Notes: generated by a model from the letters alone, not told the origin. A stretch of DNA of 64,000 nt from Macrotrachela quadricornifera (GCA_022393335.1 JAJEKB010020536.1:239569-303568), one strand, 5' to 3'. Shown: positions 11,961-23,880, counted from the stretch's first letter. A program made the numbers and translations.

Positions 11961-13394
11961 ATGACATGTCAGATGTCCGACCAACAGTGTGTTCATGGTA
12001 CTAATATACCTATCGAACAAGAGATATCGTTGCGTAAAATGGTAAAAGAAGAGCAAACACTAAGTATTTATGATATACTGACTAAAACGAAAAAGAATAT
12101 TATCTTGATTATTATTAGCACTTTTGGAACTCTAGCTTCTCTGGATGATATGATTTATCTTCCTGCACTACCATCAGTGATTGAAGAATTTCACACAACA
12201 GAAACTTTGGGTTTCCTAACTGTTGGTGTGTATGTATTTGCACTTGGTCCTTCTAGTCTCATTTGGGGAGTGTTGAGTGACTATTATGGACGTAAACCAA
12301 TTGCATCATTTGCACTTAGTGGTTTTATACTGACTGTAATTACATGCTACTTTTCCCCAAACATATATGTGTTCTTGGTATGTCGTGCATTACAAGGTTG
12401 TTTCATCTCAGCAGCACTCACCACTGGACAGGCCACCATTGCAGATATCTATCAAGCGAATGTACGTGGAACAGTTACTGGTATATTCTATGCATTCTAC
12501 TTTACTGCTAATGTCGTCGGCCCTACTATCGGTGGATTAGTGTCTCAATATTTCTATTGGCGATTTGTATTCATCGTATTGGGAATTTTTTCACTTCTTT
12601 TACTTATAAGCTACATTGTGGTTGTTCCCGAAACACTACAGTATAAAGTTGTGATGATGTATCAAAACCAAGATAGTACAAAAAAATTAGTTGAATCCGA
12701 CAAAATTTTGAAACCGGTATTGAAGAATCCATGCTTACCATTATTATATTTAAAGGATACTAGAATTCTTCCGTATTTTCCCGTTCTCGTCATAACTTAT
12801 GCAGTAATCAACGATGGTTTTGTTATTTTTTCCCCTAGATTGTCTATAGCACCATACTTTTATCAACCAAATATCATTGGTATACTCTATATTCCAGTTG
12901 GTGTAGCACTGTTAATAGGGAGTTTCATAGGCGGTAAACTATCTGATTATGTAGCGGTAAAAACATCTAAAATCACTGAAGGGCGGATTATTCCAGCACT
13001 TGTATTTTCATCACTAGTACCAGTTGGTTTAGTTATCTATGGATGGGCATTTCAATATCATACGCATGTTTCACTTCCTACAATTGCACAAATTATATAT
13101 AGTTTTGGTCAGGCAGGAACTCGACCTGGAATCAGTACTTATTATACAATTACGTATCAGGAAGATTCTGCAAGTATCACATCCGCAAGTAATTTTGTGC
13201 AAATGCTCTTAACATCGATTTTTTTCACATGTACGCCGAAAATTGTTGAAATAATTCATGATGGACCTTTTTTTACAGTTTTGGCTGTGTTAAGTTTGAC
13301 GACAACAACTATAGCAGCTATTTCAATCTACAGAAAAGTTAGAGCATCTAGGAGCTCTGAAAGTACTTTATTACTTCCACACACTGAAGAGTAA
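11961..13394 (+). CDS. MFS drug:H+ antiporter, DHA1-type (copy 1)
   Basis: A 477-residue, single-exon membrane transporter of the major facilitator superfamily. About twelve hydrophobic segments follow a 45-residue polar N-terminus. The loop 2-3 motif GVLSDYYGRKP (residues 103-113) and the TM4 CRALQG region (141-146), followed by an ADIY...RGT block and a GP.IGG signature, are typical of the DHA1 group (Bcr/CflA and fungal QDR/TPO multidrug or polyamine exporters). It should export small molecules in exchange for protons; the substrate is unknown. A paralogue, about 85% identical by eye, lies at 17124. About 90 bp upstream of the start is also shared ('gtgttcttacctt', 'gcgaagtct'), so the promoter was duplicated too. 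The lack of introns and the fungal-like family suggest horizontal acquisition, which only a phylogeny could confirm. Confidence 0.88.
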   Translation: MTCQMSDQQCVHGTNIPIEQEISLRKMVKEEQTLSIYDILTKTKKNIILIIISTFGTLASLDDMIYLPALPSVIEEFHTTETLGFLTVGVYVFALGPSSLIWGVLSDYYGRKPIASFALSGFILTVITCYFSPNIYVFLVCRALQGCFISAALTTGQATIADIYQANVRGTVTGIFYAFYFTANVVGPTIGGLVSQYFYWRFVFIVLGIFSLLLLISYIVVVPETLQYKVVMMYQNQDSTKKLVESDKILKPVLKNPCLPLLYLKDTRILPYFPVLVITYAVINDGFVIFSPRLSIAPYFYQPNIIGILYIPVGVALLIGSFIGGKLSDYVAVKTSKITEGRIIPALVFSSLVPVGLVIYGWAFQYHTHVSLPTIAQIIYSFGQAGTRPGISTYYTITYQEDSASITSASNFVQMLLTSIFFTCTPKIVEIIHDGPFFTVLAVLSLTTTTIAAISIYRKVRASRSSESTLLLPHTEE

Positions 13395-14344
13395 TAAATT
13401 ACGTTCGGATTGTTGATGTTGGTGCAGAAATAACCGATACTTACGCCTGCTCTCATTCAAAGCATTATATTAATAAGACAACATATATATGACGAAACTT
13501 AACAATATATAATCGTGTAAGATAGATAATTTTAAAATGTGTAATGAAATAATTTTAAAGGATTAATAATAAATGTAAAACAAAATTCATTTCGATTAAT
13601 TTCATTAGACTTGAAAATTAATCGATTTCGCATCTCGGAGGGATTGATTCGATTAGTTAGAGATAGTTGAAGTTGTTCTATTTGTTGAAAATGATTCATG
13701 CATTGTTTCAGAACGATCAATCGAAATAGTTCACGAGAAAAACTTGGTACTGTCAATCTGTAAACATAAAACGTTATTTTGAAAATGCATATTATAAAAT
13801 AGAAATCTATATCCAATACAAATTCTTACTGAATTGAATATAAAGGTACCAAAACTTGCTTGTGCTGTTAAAGCTAAAGTTTCTGCTACAGTGCAATATG
13901 GTGATTTACTCAATACCAGAACATTTTATGTTACTGTCGTATAAAAAAATTGCTAACAAATGGAAGTGCTGCTGTAATGTACAAAACCACTTGTTCTATA
14001 AGCATCCATGTCGCTTTTTTTTGTGAAAACCGACGGTAACCGACGTTTGTGATGAAAACCGCAATTGATTGACAATCGAAATTCAAACCAACAATTACCT
14101 GTGGTTAAACACCTATCTCGTTCAGTCCGTGATGATCGCTGAAATTTAAGAAAAATTAATTCTAAATTAATTCATGATGTTGAAAATATATCATCTAAAG
14201 CAAAAAATACTTCATTGCATTTCGTTTGTTTATATATTCACACAGATTGTAAAGTGAACACACATGAATTTTGATGTTGTAACTTCTCATTGATTTACTG
14301 AATTAGGTACCCTAGGTGGTGACAGGAGTGTCTTGGTCCTATGA
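13395..14344. other. Intergenic sequence, no gene recognised
   Basis: AT-rich spacer after the first transporter. Short minus-strand frames (13532-13913) have no recognisable domain. Confidence 0.45.
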
Positions 14345-14505
14345 TATATCTCTAAATTATTTAACACGTTGAAAAGAGGTTTTAAGTGTGTCAGTATATA
14401 GAATACCTACAACAGTATAAACTCACAATATTCCAAGATTAAAAATATTACTGTTGAAAATGGCAAAATATACAATACATGAGTGTTAACATGATTATCC
14501 TCTTT
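14345..14505. repeat. Dispersed repeat, copy B
   Basis: Same-orientation partner of 454-613. It ends exactly where the short-period array at 14518 begins. Confidence 0.7.
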
Positions 14506-14517
14506 TTGATTCCCCCT

Positions 14518-14692
14518 ACTTTCATCGAAAGTAAAAATGCCGAAAAGAAAATGTCGAAAATAAAAATGTCGAAAACTAAAAATATCGAAAACTGAAAATG
14601 TGGAAAGGTGTAAATGTCGAAAATACAAATATCGAATGTAAAAATATCGAAGAATAGTAATGTCGAACAGTAAAAATATCGAAAAAAATAGG
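14518..14692. repeat. Short-period tandem repeat (gtcgaaaataaaaat)
   Basis: About a dozen degenerate units of 12-16 bp built on 'atgtcgaaaataaaa' and 'atatcgaaaactaaaa'. It is non-coding. Confidence 0.85.
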
Positions 14693-14961
14693 TATCACAA
14701 CATACGAATTTTATAAGATTTCTGACGTTTAAAATTACCGAAAAGGGAAATAGGACATATGCATGATATTACTTACAAAGATGACGCTATCAATTGATCC
14801 ATACGAAACAATTCAGCGTAGAACTATTTTTATTGGCTAATTAGATTATCCAATTTCATTAAAATAAAATTCTTTTTTAAACCAAAAATGAACAAAGGCA
14901 TATACTTTATGCAAACAACTATAACAAACAATCACTGTTTACATTCTGGAAAATATTTATC

Positions 14962-15670
14962 ATGCCGATCTTAACGGATTCAACTAATACCACAAATACA
15001 CCTGTAACCTTTATCACATCCAACAAAGGTCAAACCTTGTTGATTTGCAATGATTATATATACCGATGTAACAAGAAGATAACAAAAAAGAAATATTGGG
15101 TTTGTATTGCTGATGGGTGTACAGTCCACATTCATACAAGTGCAGATGATGTTTATATATCTGGTGGTAAAGATCCTCATGAGCATGAGCCAAATCCAGA
15201 TTTAATTGATAAAACACGACTTCGGCAACAAATGAAATAACGCTTAATCAACGAAATTACGACTATCAGTGTTATTTACGAAGAAGAAATGGCAAAAACA
15301 TCACTAAGTGAGGCGGTTACAGCTACATTTCCTACAAATCAAGAGCTTTGTAAGTGATCATAAAATATTTTTTTGCTTGAGAAGCTTTTCCTTGTTATAT
15401 TTAGATTCAACATTTGCTAAAATTCGTGAGAAACATTTACCTGCATTACCTCAATCGTCTATATTTACCATTCCCGATTCATTTAATTTAACATTTGATG
15501 GTAAACGTTTTCTGTTATATGACGAAGTGCCTGTTGGTCGTGAACGACTTCTTATGTATGGAAGTGATATCCAACTGGATGTTTTATTTAACTCGTCGAC
15601 TATATACATGGATGGAACATTTTCTAAGGCACCAAAACACTTCTTACAAATATATTATACACGGGATTAA
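14962..15670 (+). pseudogene. FLYWCH zinc finger / MULE transposase-like gene, broken
   Basis: The first 92 codons carry a FLYWCH-type zinc finger (LICNDYIYRC, KYWVC, GC, then H.HE). An in-frame TAA at 15238-15240 sits where the family usually continues with glutamine, so a single C-to-T change may have created it. The frame then runs on (RLINEITT...) to a good donor at 15350. A 55-bp intron ends at 15404, and the next exon contains FDGKRFLLYDE and IYMDGTFSKAP, the start of the MULE transposase core. The frame is lost after 15670 and the rest of the catalytic domain is absent before the gap. Proteins of this kind are Mutator-like transposases or domesticated relatives. This copy is inactive as read. 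Confidence 0.82.
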
Positions 15671-15732
15671 CTATGACATCTGTAAGAAAAAATAGGCGGC
15701 ATTCTTCATTGACAGTTTAAATATATATTTTC

Positions 15733-15778
15733 GGGTTTAGGTCAGTTACTCGCAGGACACTTGCTCATCGGACAGTTG
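15733..15778. repeat. MULE-terminus-like repeat at gap edge
   Basis: The phrase 'gggtttaggtcagttactcg' followed by 'aggacacttgctcatcggac' resembles the terminal sequence of the MULE fragment at 46300 ('gggtctaggacaactaatcg', 'acagacaactgatcatgg'). It abuts the gap, so a longer repeat array probably caused the assembly break. Confidence 0.5.
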
Positions 15779-16178
15779 NNNNNNNNNNNNNNNNNNNNNN
15801 NNNNNNNNNNNNNNNNNNNNNNNNNNNNNNNNNNNNNNNNNNNNNNNNNNNNNNNNNNNNNNNNNNNNNNNNNNNNNNNNNNNNNNNNNNNNNNNNNNNN
15901 NNNNNNNNNNNNNNNNNNNNNNNNNNNNNNNNNNNNNNNNNNNNNNNNNNNNNNNNNNNNNNNNNNNNNNNNNNNNNNNNNNNNNNNNNNNNNNNNNNNN
16001 NNNNNNNNNNNNNNNNNNNNNNNNNNNNNNNNNNNNNNNNNNNNNNNNNNNNNNNNNNNNNNNNNNNNNNNNNNNNNNNNNNNNNNNNNNNNNNNNNNNN
16101 NNNNNNNNNNNNNNNNNNNNNNNNNNNNNNNNNNNNNNNNNNNNNNNNNNNNNNNNNNNNNNNNNNNNNNNNNNNNNN
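15779..16178. other. Assembly gap (400 N)
   Basis: 400 unknown bases between two different repeat types. Apparent open frames across it are meaningless. Confidence 0.97.
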
Positions 16179-16252
16179 GTACTACACTATAAGGGTACCT
16201 TTGAATCCTCAATTGCTATACTATAGGGGTACCCATAGGTCGTTAAGTGCTA
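16179..16252. repeat. Minisatellite shared with 3470-3595
   Basis: About two units of 36 bp with 'ctataggggtacccatagg'. In reverse complement they match the units at 3540-3595 ('cctatgggtacccctatag' against 'cccatgggtacccctctag'). Confidence 0.65.
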
Positions 16253-17033
16253 TATCGTGATCGTGTCGGTGGATCTTGATATACTATTTGGTGCAGATGT
16301 CCATAGGTCCTCTCGTCGGATATTGTTTGGATGTCCTTATGTATTCAACCTTGTTTTATTGGAGCAATACTGGATGCTAAAACCCAATATCGTAAGTGAA
16401 GCTGTGGGCCGTAGGTTGCGACGTTATGAAAATCAGTGGGAATTTTATAGTGGAGTATATTTGGACATAATAAAGAGTGAATTGGCTCATCTCAGATCCT
16501 GTGTTGGTGAAATACATATTTAAACTATAGACAATCTGGTACACTTAAGATACGTAGTTGATGATCTGCATTCACGTTACTGGTTTGTGAATAGTTTGAT
16601 GAACACATATCTGTGGCGAATTAATTTTGTTCCCTAAGATACACTTATTGTCTGGATTTAAGTAGCACGTGCTAACGTTTTTAGTTGTGAACACAGACAA
16701 ACAGATTCGGTCAGATTAAGAGTTTGATTGTTTCCTTTTTATACTCAATTATCTTATTGATAAAAATATAGAAAGTGATACAGATGTAAATGTGTGACGT
16801 TATTAGTAGTTGTGTCGATAAGGTACACTAGTATGTAAGTACTTTCAATGTTTCAGTCGAGGGTCGAGCGAGTCACACGGATGAGCATTACTTGTTTTCT
16901 CTGATATTACACCTGCATAAGCAATAACAAACTAAGAAAGAAGCAGTCTGTTTTTGAATGTGATCCAACTTGACATGACAAGTAGTTCAAAAGCTGTATG
17001 CATCATACTTTTGTAAAGGATATTTTCGCTAAT
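16253..17033. other. Intergenic sequence; unrecognised 88-codon open frame at 16257-16523
   Basis: A plus-strand frame of 88 codons runs to 16523 and has no domain I recognise. It could be a transposase remnant, but nothing visible proves it. The rest is AT-rich spacer up to the duplicated promoter of the second transporter (17034-17123). Confidence 0.35.
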
Positions 17034-17123
17034 TGTGTTCTTACCTTGTTCCTCGGTGCGCATCATGAGCGAAGTCTGTGTGTTTTTGAGCTACAACGAA
17101 TATTTTACGTGTTTTAGATTCAG

Positions 17124-18542
17124 ATGACATATCTGATTTCCGACCAACAGTGTGCTGATGGTACTAATGTACCTAGTGAAGAGATATCGTCGCGTGAAAT
17201 GGTAAAAGTAGAGCGAACACTAAGTATTTATGATATACTAACTGGAAAAAAAAAGAATATTATCCTGATTATCATTAGCACTATTGGCGCTCTAGCTTCT
17301 CTCGATGACACTATTTATCTGCCAGTACTACCAGCAGTGATAAAAGAATTCCATACAACAGAAACTTTGGGTTCCCTAACAATTAGTTTGTATATATTTG
17401 CACTTGGTCCTTCTAGTCTCATTTGGGGAGTGCTGAGTGATTATTATGGACGTAAACCAATTGCATCATTTGCACTTAGTGGTTTTATACTGACTGTAAT
17501 TGCATGCTACTTTTCCCCAAACATATATGTGTTCTTGGTATGTCGTGCATTACAAGGTTGTTTCATTTCGACAGCACTCACCACTGGACAGGCCACCATT
17601 GCAGATATCTATCAAGCGAATGTACGTGGAACAGCTACTGGTATATTCTACGCATTCTACTTTTCTGCTGGTGTCGTCGGACCTACTATCGGTGGATTAC
17701 TATCTCAATATGTATATTGGCGATTATTATTTATCTTATTGGGAATATTTTCGCTTCTTTCATTGATAAGCTACATTATGTTTGTTCCCGAAACACTACA
17801 GTATAAAGTCGTGGTAATGTATCAAAAGCAAGATAGGACAAGACAATTAGTCGAATCCGACAAAATTATGAAACCGGTGTTAAAGAATCCATGTTTACCA
17901 TTACTATATTTAAAAGATACTAGAATTCTTCCGTATTTTTCCGTTCTCGTCATAACTTATGCAGTAATCAACGTTGGTTTTGTTGTTTTTTCCCTTGAAC
18001 TATCTAAAGCACCACACTCTTATCGTAAACATATCATTGGTATACTCTATATACCAGTTGAGGTAGTAATGATAATAGGGAGTTTCATTGGCGGTAAACT
18101 ATGTGACTATGTAGCGAAAAAAGCATCTAAAATCACTGAAGGGCGGATTATTCCAGCACTTGTATTTTCATCACTAGTACCAGTTGGTTTAATTATCTAT
18201 GGATGGGCATTTCAATATCGTACACATGTTTCACTTCCTGTAATCGCACAAATTATATACAGTTTTGGTCAGGCAGGAACTCGACCTGGAATCAGTTCTT
18301 ATTACACAATTACGTATCAGGAAGATTCTGCAAGTATCACATCCGCAAGTAATTTTGTGCAAATGCTCTTAACATCGATTTTACTCACATGTACGCCGAA
18401 AATTGTCGAAATAATTCATGACGGACCTTATTTTACAATTTTGGCTGTGCTAAGTTTTGCAACAACAACTATAGCAGCTATTGCAATGTACAGAAAAATT
18501 AGAGCTTCTAAGAGCTCTGAAAATAGTTTGTTACTTTCATAA
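17124..18542 (+). CDS. MFS drug:H+ antiporter, DHA1-type (copy 2)
   Basis: A 472-residue single-exon paralogue of the gene at 11961, with the same family motifs (GVLSDYYGRKP, CRALQG, ADIY...RGT, GPTIGG). Large blocks are almost identical at the nucleotide level (for example about 17400-17640 against 12240-12480), while other parts have drifted mainly at synonymous or hydrophobic positions. This indicates both copies stayed under protein-level constraint. The stop is at 'tcataaactgaagag'. In copy 1 the equivalent bases read 'ccacacactgaagag', so the C-terminus differs by five residues. Expected role: proton-driven efflux at a membrane, substrate unknown. Confidence 0.88.
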   Translation: MTYLISDQQCADGTNVPSEEISSREMVKVERTLSIYDILTGKKKNIILIIISTIGALASLDDTIYLPVLPAVIKEFHTTETLGSLTISLYIFALGPSSLIWGVLSDYYGRKPIASFALSGFILTVIACYFSPNIYVFLVCRALQGCFISTALTTGQATIADIYQANVRGTATGIFYAFYFSAGVVGPTIGGLLSQYVYWRLLFILLGIFSLLSLISYIMFVPETLQYKVVVMYQKQDRTRQLVESDKIMKPVLKNPCLPLLYLKDTRILPYFSVLVITYAVINVGFVVFSLELSKAPHSYRKHIIGILYIPVEVVMIIGSFIGGKLCDYVAKKASKITEGRIIPALVFSSLVPVGLIIYGWAFQYRTHVSLPVIAQIIYSFGQAGTRPGISSYYTITYQEDSASITSASNFVQMLLTSILLTCTPKIVEIIHDGPYFTILAVLSFATTTIAAIAMYRKIRASKSSENSLLLS

Positions 18543-20970
18543 ACTGAAGAGTCACAAATCATATTCGATCCGATGACAATTTGAATCAGTTCGAAAACCA
18601 AACAAAAGCGACAGTTTTTGTTAATAATAATGATAGCACTTGTCTCGATAGTGTTTACTGTTTTAAAACTAGGCGTTGTGGCGTAAAGAAATTTTATTAA
18701 AAAATATCTACAGCGATTGTTTGAGAAGCTTTAACAGAAGATACACTGTACTATCAAGAAATAAGGAAACACGAAAACAATTAATTAATATTTTTTATTA
18801 AATCATTCGATTTTACATCGAAAGTAGGAAGCTCTAAATTTTTTTAGACCTAAACGACTTTATCTTTCTGAGTTTTAAGTTTTGCAAAGAAGATTGGGCG
18901 AAATACTGTTAAAAAAAGCGTTATCTACAGTATCTTTGATTTTTTGCTCTGTTTCACGTCGATTACTTATATGCGACGTTTCATTCAAAACACTAAACGA
19001 AATTACAGTGCAAACCATACTTTTCAGCTTTACCACGTCCACACTGAAGCTTTAAATCGAACTTTTGGAGAAATTCAAATTTTCAAATCTCATCTGGATA
19101 TTAAATCAATTGGAACAGCTTTTCTTTGGCGACTTTTTGAGATGTTTAAATTTTACAAACAGTCTGAATGTAAATTACTTTTTTTCATTTTTTTGCACCA
19201 CTAATAGTTATCATGTTATAATTTTCACAAACAGAAACAACATTTATTCAGTGTTTGGTGACACCCTCTACATTAGAACAATAATACGGTAGTGATTTCA
19301 TATTAAAATGATAGATGTTTCGACATATATGTTAATGTATCGATCAAAGTCTACAATGAGGCATCCATTTGTCAAGCTCATTTGAAACACACAAATAAAC
19401 TTTGTTTTGAACGACATATTAATTTTAATACGATTTTAAAAGATTTGTTAACTTAATACACTTTTAAAATACGGGGTATCAATTTTTCAGGAGGAAGATA
19501 AAATCGCACACAACAAACATATTCTGACATGCATTCGAATAGTTTGTAGGTGTTTTTGCTCGTTTTAGCTGAGTAAAATCAAAAAATCTTCTCGAATGAA
19601 GCGCAATCGCCTTGTTGCATTCTCTCAATTATTCACTGTTTCAAAATCGTATAAAACAAATAGTTGTTTTTCTCGTGTCAATAAAAGGTTGATCTTTCAA
19701 AAAGGAGAACAATCGTTGTTGAAAACCACTTTTTAAGAATAACTCAAGGTAGTATTAACTCATTTTTCATCTACCTGTTTTCGAGGAGAACAGAAGCACT
19801 CGTCTCAGAAAGGAAAAGGAGAAGGTGATTGCTCCACTGTTTCCTTGTTAAATTCGGCGTCAGTAGTGTAGAACAGGCTCATCTGTATAATAATACATGT
19901 GTGTATTGCTGTCAGAACGGTATAGGACTTATACAAGCAATAAAATTTCCGTGGCCATGAGTGACCGTGACCAAAAATTGTTGGTCACGCCGATGTCTAG
20001 TCTAGTTACCATTATCATGATTTTGTCTTTGCTAAACGAGTCTTTAGATGACTTTGGGAATATAGATCTCTATTCGATGTTTGATACGAAATTTTACGTA
20101 TGAATACTTCTACTAGAAATCCCCCATTTTATACAAAAGTATCAGCAGTCAAGCTGAAACTTTCAGCAATTGAAGGACTCACTATACGAAGACCTTTGAT
20201 GAAAAAGACCTACGGACTTTTATTCGGCATCATGATTTTTCATTATTTTGTAGTATTGGATTTTTTCTATAACTATAAGCCATAGTTGGAACTATATATA
20301 TGTGCGTGTAGTACTAAGTTAGTAGATTCGGCCGGTACGAGATTATACAAAAAATGAAAAAATAGCAAAAATGGTCTATTTTTAGGTATGTCGTTGGGCA
20401 TCCTAATATAAGGATTAGCCATTGATTTTAATCATATTAAATACATGTAGCTAGTACCTATTTAAGGATGTAAAAACCGTAGGTTGAAAAAGGTTTCTAT
20501 TGGTAAATAGGACAATGCAGATGAACACTCTATAGTCACTTATAGTGAAAAAGTCACATATTTTAGTCAATATTTCTACCTTATGCAGAATTCTGGGGGA
20601 TTTAGAATAATATTGTGATATCGTACTATCACTAATCTATATGCTAGTATAGTTAGTTCATCCCTCAACTTAAACCTTCTTGAGATAGAACAATGTGAAA
20701 AGTCGAAATTTTTGAGTTGTTTTAACTACATAATGATTAATCGAGTATATATGCATTGATATATAGATCAACTCAAAGACAGTGATTGAGGGTGAAAAAA
20801 AAGCTAATGCGCGAAAAACATGCTTGTTCTTATCTTTTTCTCTTCTTCGATTATGAGAAAACTAACGTTTACATTCTCATGATTACTTTCATTATTTTGC
20901 TTATACAAAAAAAAAAATTTCATTTAGAATAGAAAGAAAAAATTTATATCATTGAATGAGTTCCACGATT
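18543..20970. other. Intergenic sequence, no gene recognised
   Basis: 2.4 kb of AT-rich spacer. Short frames (18944-19292, 19897-20285) show no known domain. The sequence around 20100-20230 ('gctgaaactttcagcaattg', 'gaagacctttgatgaaaaag') has the style of a MITE end, but no partner was found. Confidence 0.4.
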
Positions 20971-23300
20971 TTAGTTTGTTCTGTAATGACTAATCACTTC
21001 TATGATATGTTCAGGAAAATTGACTTCATTGTTAAGTTGTTGACCTTTTTTTAGGTAATCGGTTTCAGTTAGTAGTAAAGTATCATTAATGCCGGTGTTG
21101 AGTTCTTGTTTGCCCCATTCAATTTGATTAGCTTCAATCATTGTCCTTATTTCTTTTTTGATTTTTTTATGATGCATTTGTCGATATTTTAACCCTTTCA
21201 ATGTTGTCAAAGTTCGATTTGCTTTTAAAGCATCTCTCAATTGTATCAATCCTTGTTCTGAAATATCATTCATGGTTAAATCGATTGAGCGAATTTGATG
21301 ATTGAATTGAATTAGTCTACTAATTTCTGCTGCACCATCATCTCCAATAGTATTATTCGAATGACCAAGCAAGTTTGTTGATTTCATAAAACCAAGATTT
21401 AGTTGTTGAAGCATTTCATGATCAATAAGCGCATCAACCAAAGCTCGTGTACCATTCGAACCAATACAATTTGATGCCAGACCAAGTCGTTTTAGATGCT
21501 GATCATATTTTAATCCTGCCGCTATTTCACATGTACCTGCATCACCTAAAGAATTACAGGCAAGATTTAATGTTTCTAGATGATTGTGCTTTTGTTCAAA
21601 ATGTCGACGTATTATTTGTCCACTCTTTACAGTGAAACCATTAGCATCAATGCATAAATGTTTCAAGCTATGATTGACTTTTAGAGCGTTGAACAATATT
21701 TCACAGCCTTCATCCAATAAACCAGTATTAACTAAATCTAATACTTGTAAGTAAGTGTTGGTTGTTAGCATTCGAGCAATGTGAACACTTCCAACAGCTA
21801 GAATAGGATTACGTTTTAACCAAAGTGCTTTTACTTTAGTATCAATAGCCAATGCATCGCATATCAATAGCATGCATTCACTATCAAATCTGTTACAAGC
21901 AATATACCACGTATCAATATTCGAATCAAGATTACAACGGATGTATTCAGCAATAGCTTCAGCTCCTGGAAATCCCACAATGTTATTTCCTAAAAAACAA
22001 GACAAAAGTTGTTTGGTTTCCTTTTCGAATAAAGTTTTATGGGGAATATTTACCAAGTAGTAATCGAGTAACATACGAGCTATGCTTCATGGCATTGAGT
22101 AAAGGTTGAACACCTTGTGGTCCTACTACTTGTTTACATAAATCTAATCGTCCACCAGACATGATGGTTCCACGTGGAAAAACGATAGGCTGATTTTCAC
22201 TATCTGGTCCAGGTTTGTTTAATAACAAATATTCTAAAAGTGGTTCAAATTCTTCCAAAGAACGTGGAACAACTAAAAAGATTTTGTATGACTTTCCTAC
22301 GAAGAATACAAGCTGACCTAGATGAACTCACCTGGTTGTGGCTGAGGATTAATAATATGTGACGAGAACCGACCAGCTAATAATTGTTCTCGTCGTTCTC
22401 TGGTACAAAACAGTGGTTGATCTTTTTGATTTTTCAATTTGATTTGCTCATCAATAAGAATAGCTGGTGCTTTCTGAAGCCTTTGACATATTGTTGCGAT
22501 GAGCGATGTATAACTTCGATATGCATAGCCTTTCCAGGCACTCAGTTGTTGCTCATTATTAGTGGTGCTGGGAGATAATGAGTATAGATACTGGGCAATT
22601 TCTTTTGCCATAACTAAATAAAAAAATGATAGTTGATTCGAAATGAAACTGAAAATGAGTGAAAGTTCTTGCTTGTGGTTATGTTCTTATAATTATTCGA
22701 AATTTGTGGAGCTTCCTTAGCACAATTGCTGATCTGATATTGGTTTTTAATCGTCGTTTGTTCTTCTTTCGTATTCGAATGTTCATCCAACTGTTTCAAC
22801 ACAACTTGATGATCCTGTTCTAACTGATCACCGATCATTTTAACACATGCTGCTTTAAGATTTTCAAGCAATATTTTCTCAGTTGCAAATACATTTTCTG
22901 TTTGACTAGCACATTTGTAAATAGTCTTTACATCTCCCCAGCCACCATATTTTGGAATTATATTAAGATACGTTGAAAGCACTTGATCAGGCTTCTTCAA
23001 ATATAGTTGTACCCAATGTCGAAAAAATATTGATGGCTCACGTTTATTATTATTATCACTCTTGGGTTCACTGTTGTAAAATGTTGTTCGTTGACACCAG
23101 ACATGCAACATCACATCATCGAATTGATATTTATCTAGATTTTCAATGATTGTTTTGATATTTTTCTCATTCAATGGGCTCGATAAACGGACAGGAACTG
23201 CAGAGATTTTCTTCCGTTTTCGTCGATTAGTAGACAAAGTCGATGTTCGTCCTTGATTGGATAAAATGGTTGCTTCTAGTTTCTCTTCAAATGTTGCCAT
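20971..23300 (-). CDS. Four-exon gene: DUF2828-like N-terminus plus RNI-type LRRs
   Basis: Exons 23300-22673, 22613-22332, 22272-22054 and 21989-20971 give a 715-residue frame. Introns are 59, 59 and 64 bp. The first uses a GC donor (caa|gcaaga); the others are GT-AG. Residues 91-127 (RHWVQLYLKKPD, then IPKYGGWGDV) resemble DUF2828/DUF7788 proteins, which carry 'lleklplIPeyGrwdDll'-like text, and residues about 240-270 (YRSYTSLIATICQRLQK) fit the next block of that family. This match is distant. From about residue 377 on there are at least six ribonuclease-inhibitor-type LRRs (for example LETLNLACNSLGDAGTCEI), as in NLR and RNI proteins. No NACHT or signal peptide is seen. The LRR tail suggests a protein-binding or sensing role in the cytoplasm; the function is unknown. 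Confidence 0.75.
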
Positions 23301-23880
23301 ATTTCATGCACTTAGAAGTATAAAATTAGTGAAGCTTTTCTTTTACTTTAGTTGGTTATAAACGCATGTTGCATTCAATCTCAAAATTACACAACCTTGG
23401 TAAAAAACTTGCTGATATGAATCGTAATGTAATTTCTTTTGCGTTCTAACAGTGGAGAAGAATAAAAACGAAAGAACCATTAAGAAGTATGTATGGCGAC
23501 AATATTTGAGTTTACAACAGAAACGAAAGAAAAAAATATATAAAAACGTAACAGCAGAGTCGCTCAAATCGCATCAAGATGAAAAATAGTTGTTATTCAC
23601 ATGTTTATGTGCAAATTAACGATCGACAGCTAGAATACAAAGGAACAATTAACTGTCAAGATTAGCGCACTTCAACTATATTCAAATGTACATAATCAAA
23701 AGAATGCGTCAAGACAGAAAAATGCGAATGTCAATCTTCGATTGAATTTTTTGCATTTGCAAATCTAAAATTATAACATTCCTTTCGCAGCTATTACTCT
23801 TTATAGACTTTATAAAGAAGTGTGTCATGTGGGAACTGCTGATAGGACCAATTATCGATCAGGTCTCATCCAACATCATA
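23301..23880. other. Upstream region of the LRR gene
   Basis: AT-rich. It probably contains the promoter and 5' untranslated region of the minus-strand LRR gene. No specific element can be called. Confidence 0.4.

Noticed and set aside
15742..16212. Open frames spanning the N run
   Set aside because: They consist almost entirely of unknown bases.
17500..17806. Alternative plus-strand frames inside the second transporter
   Set aside because: They are shadows of the conserved MFS frame.
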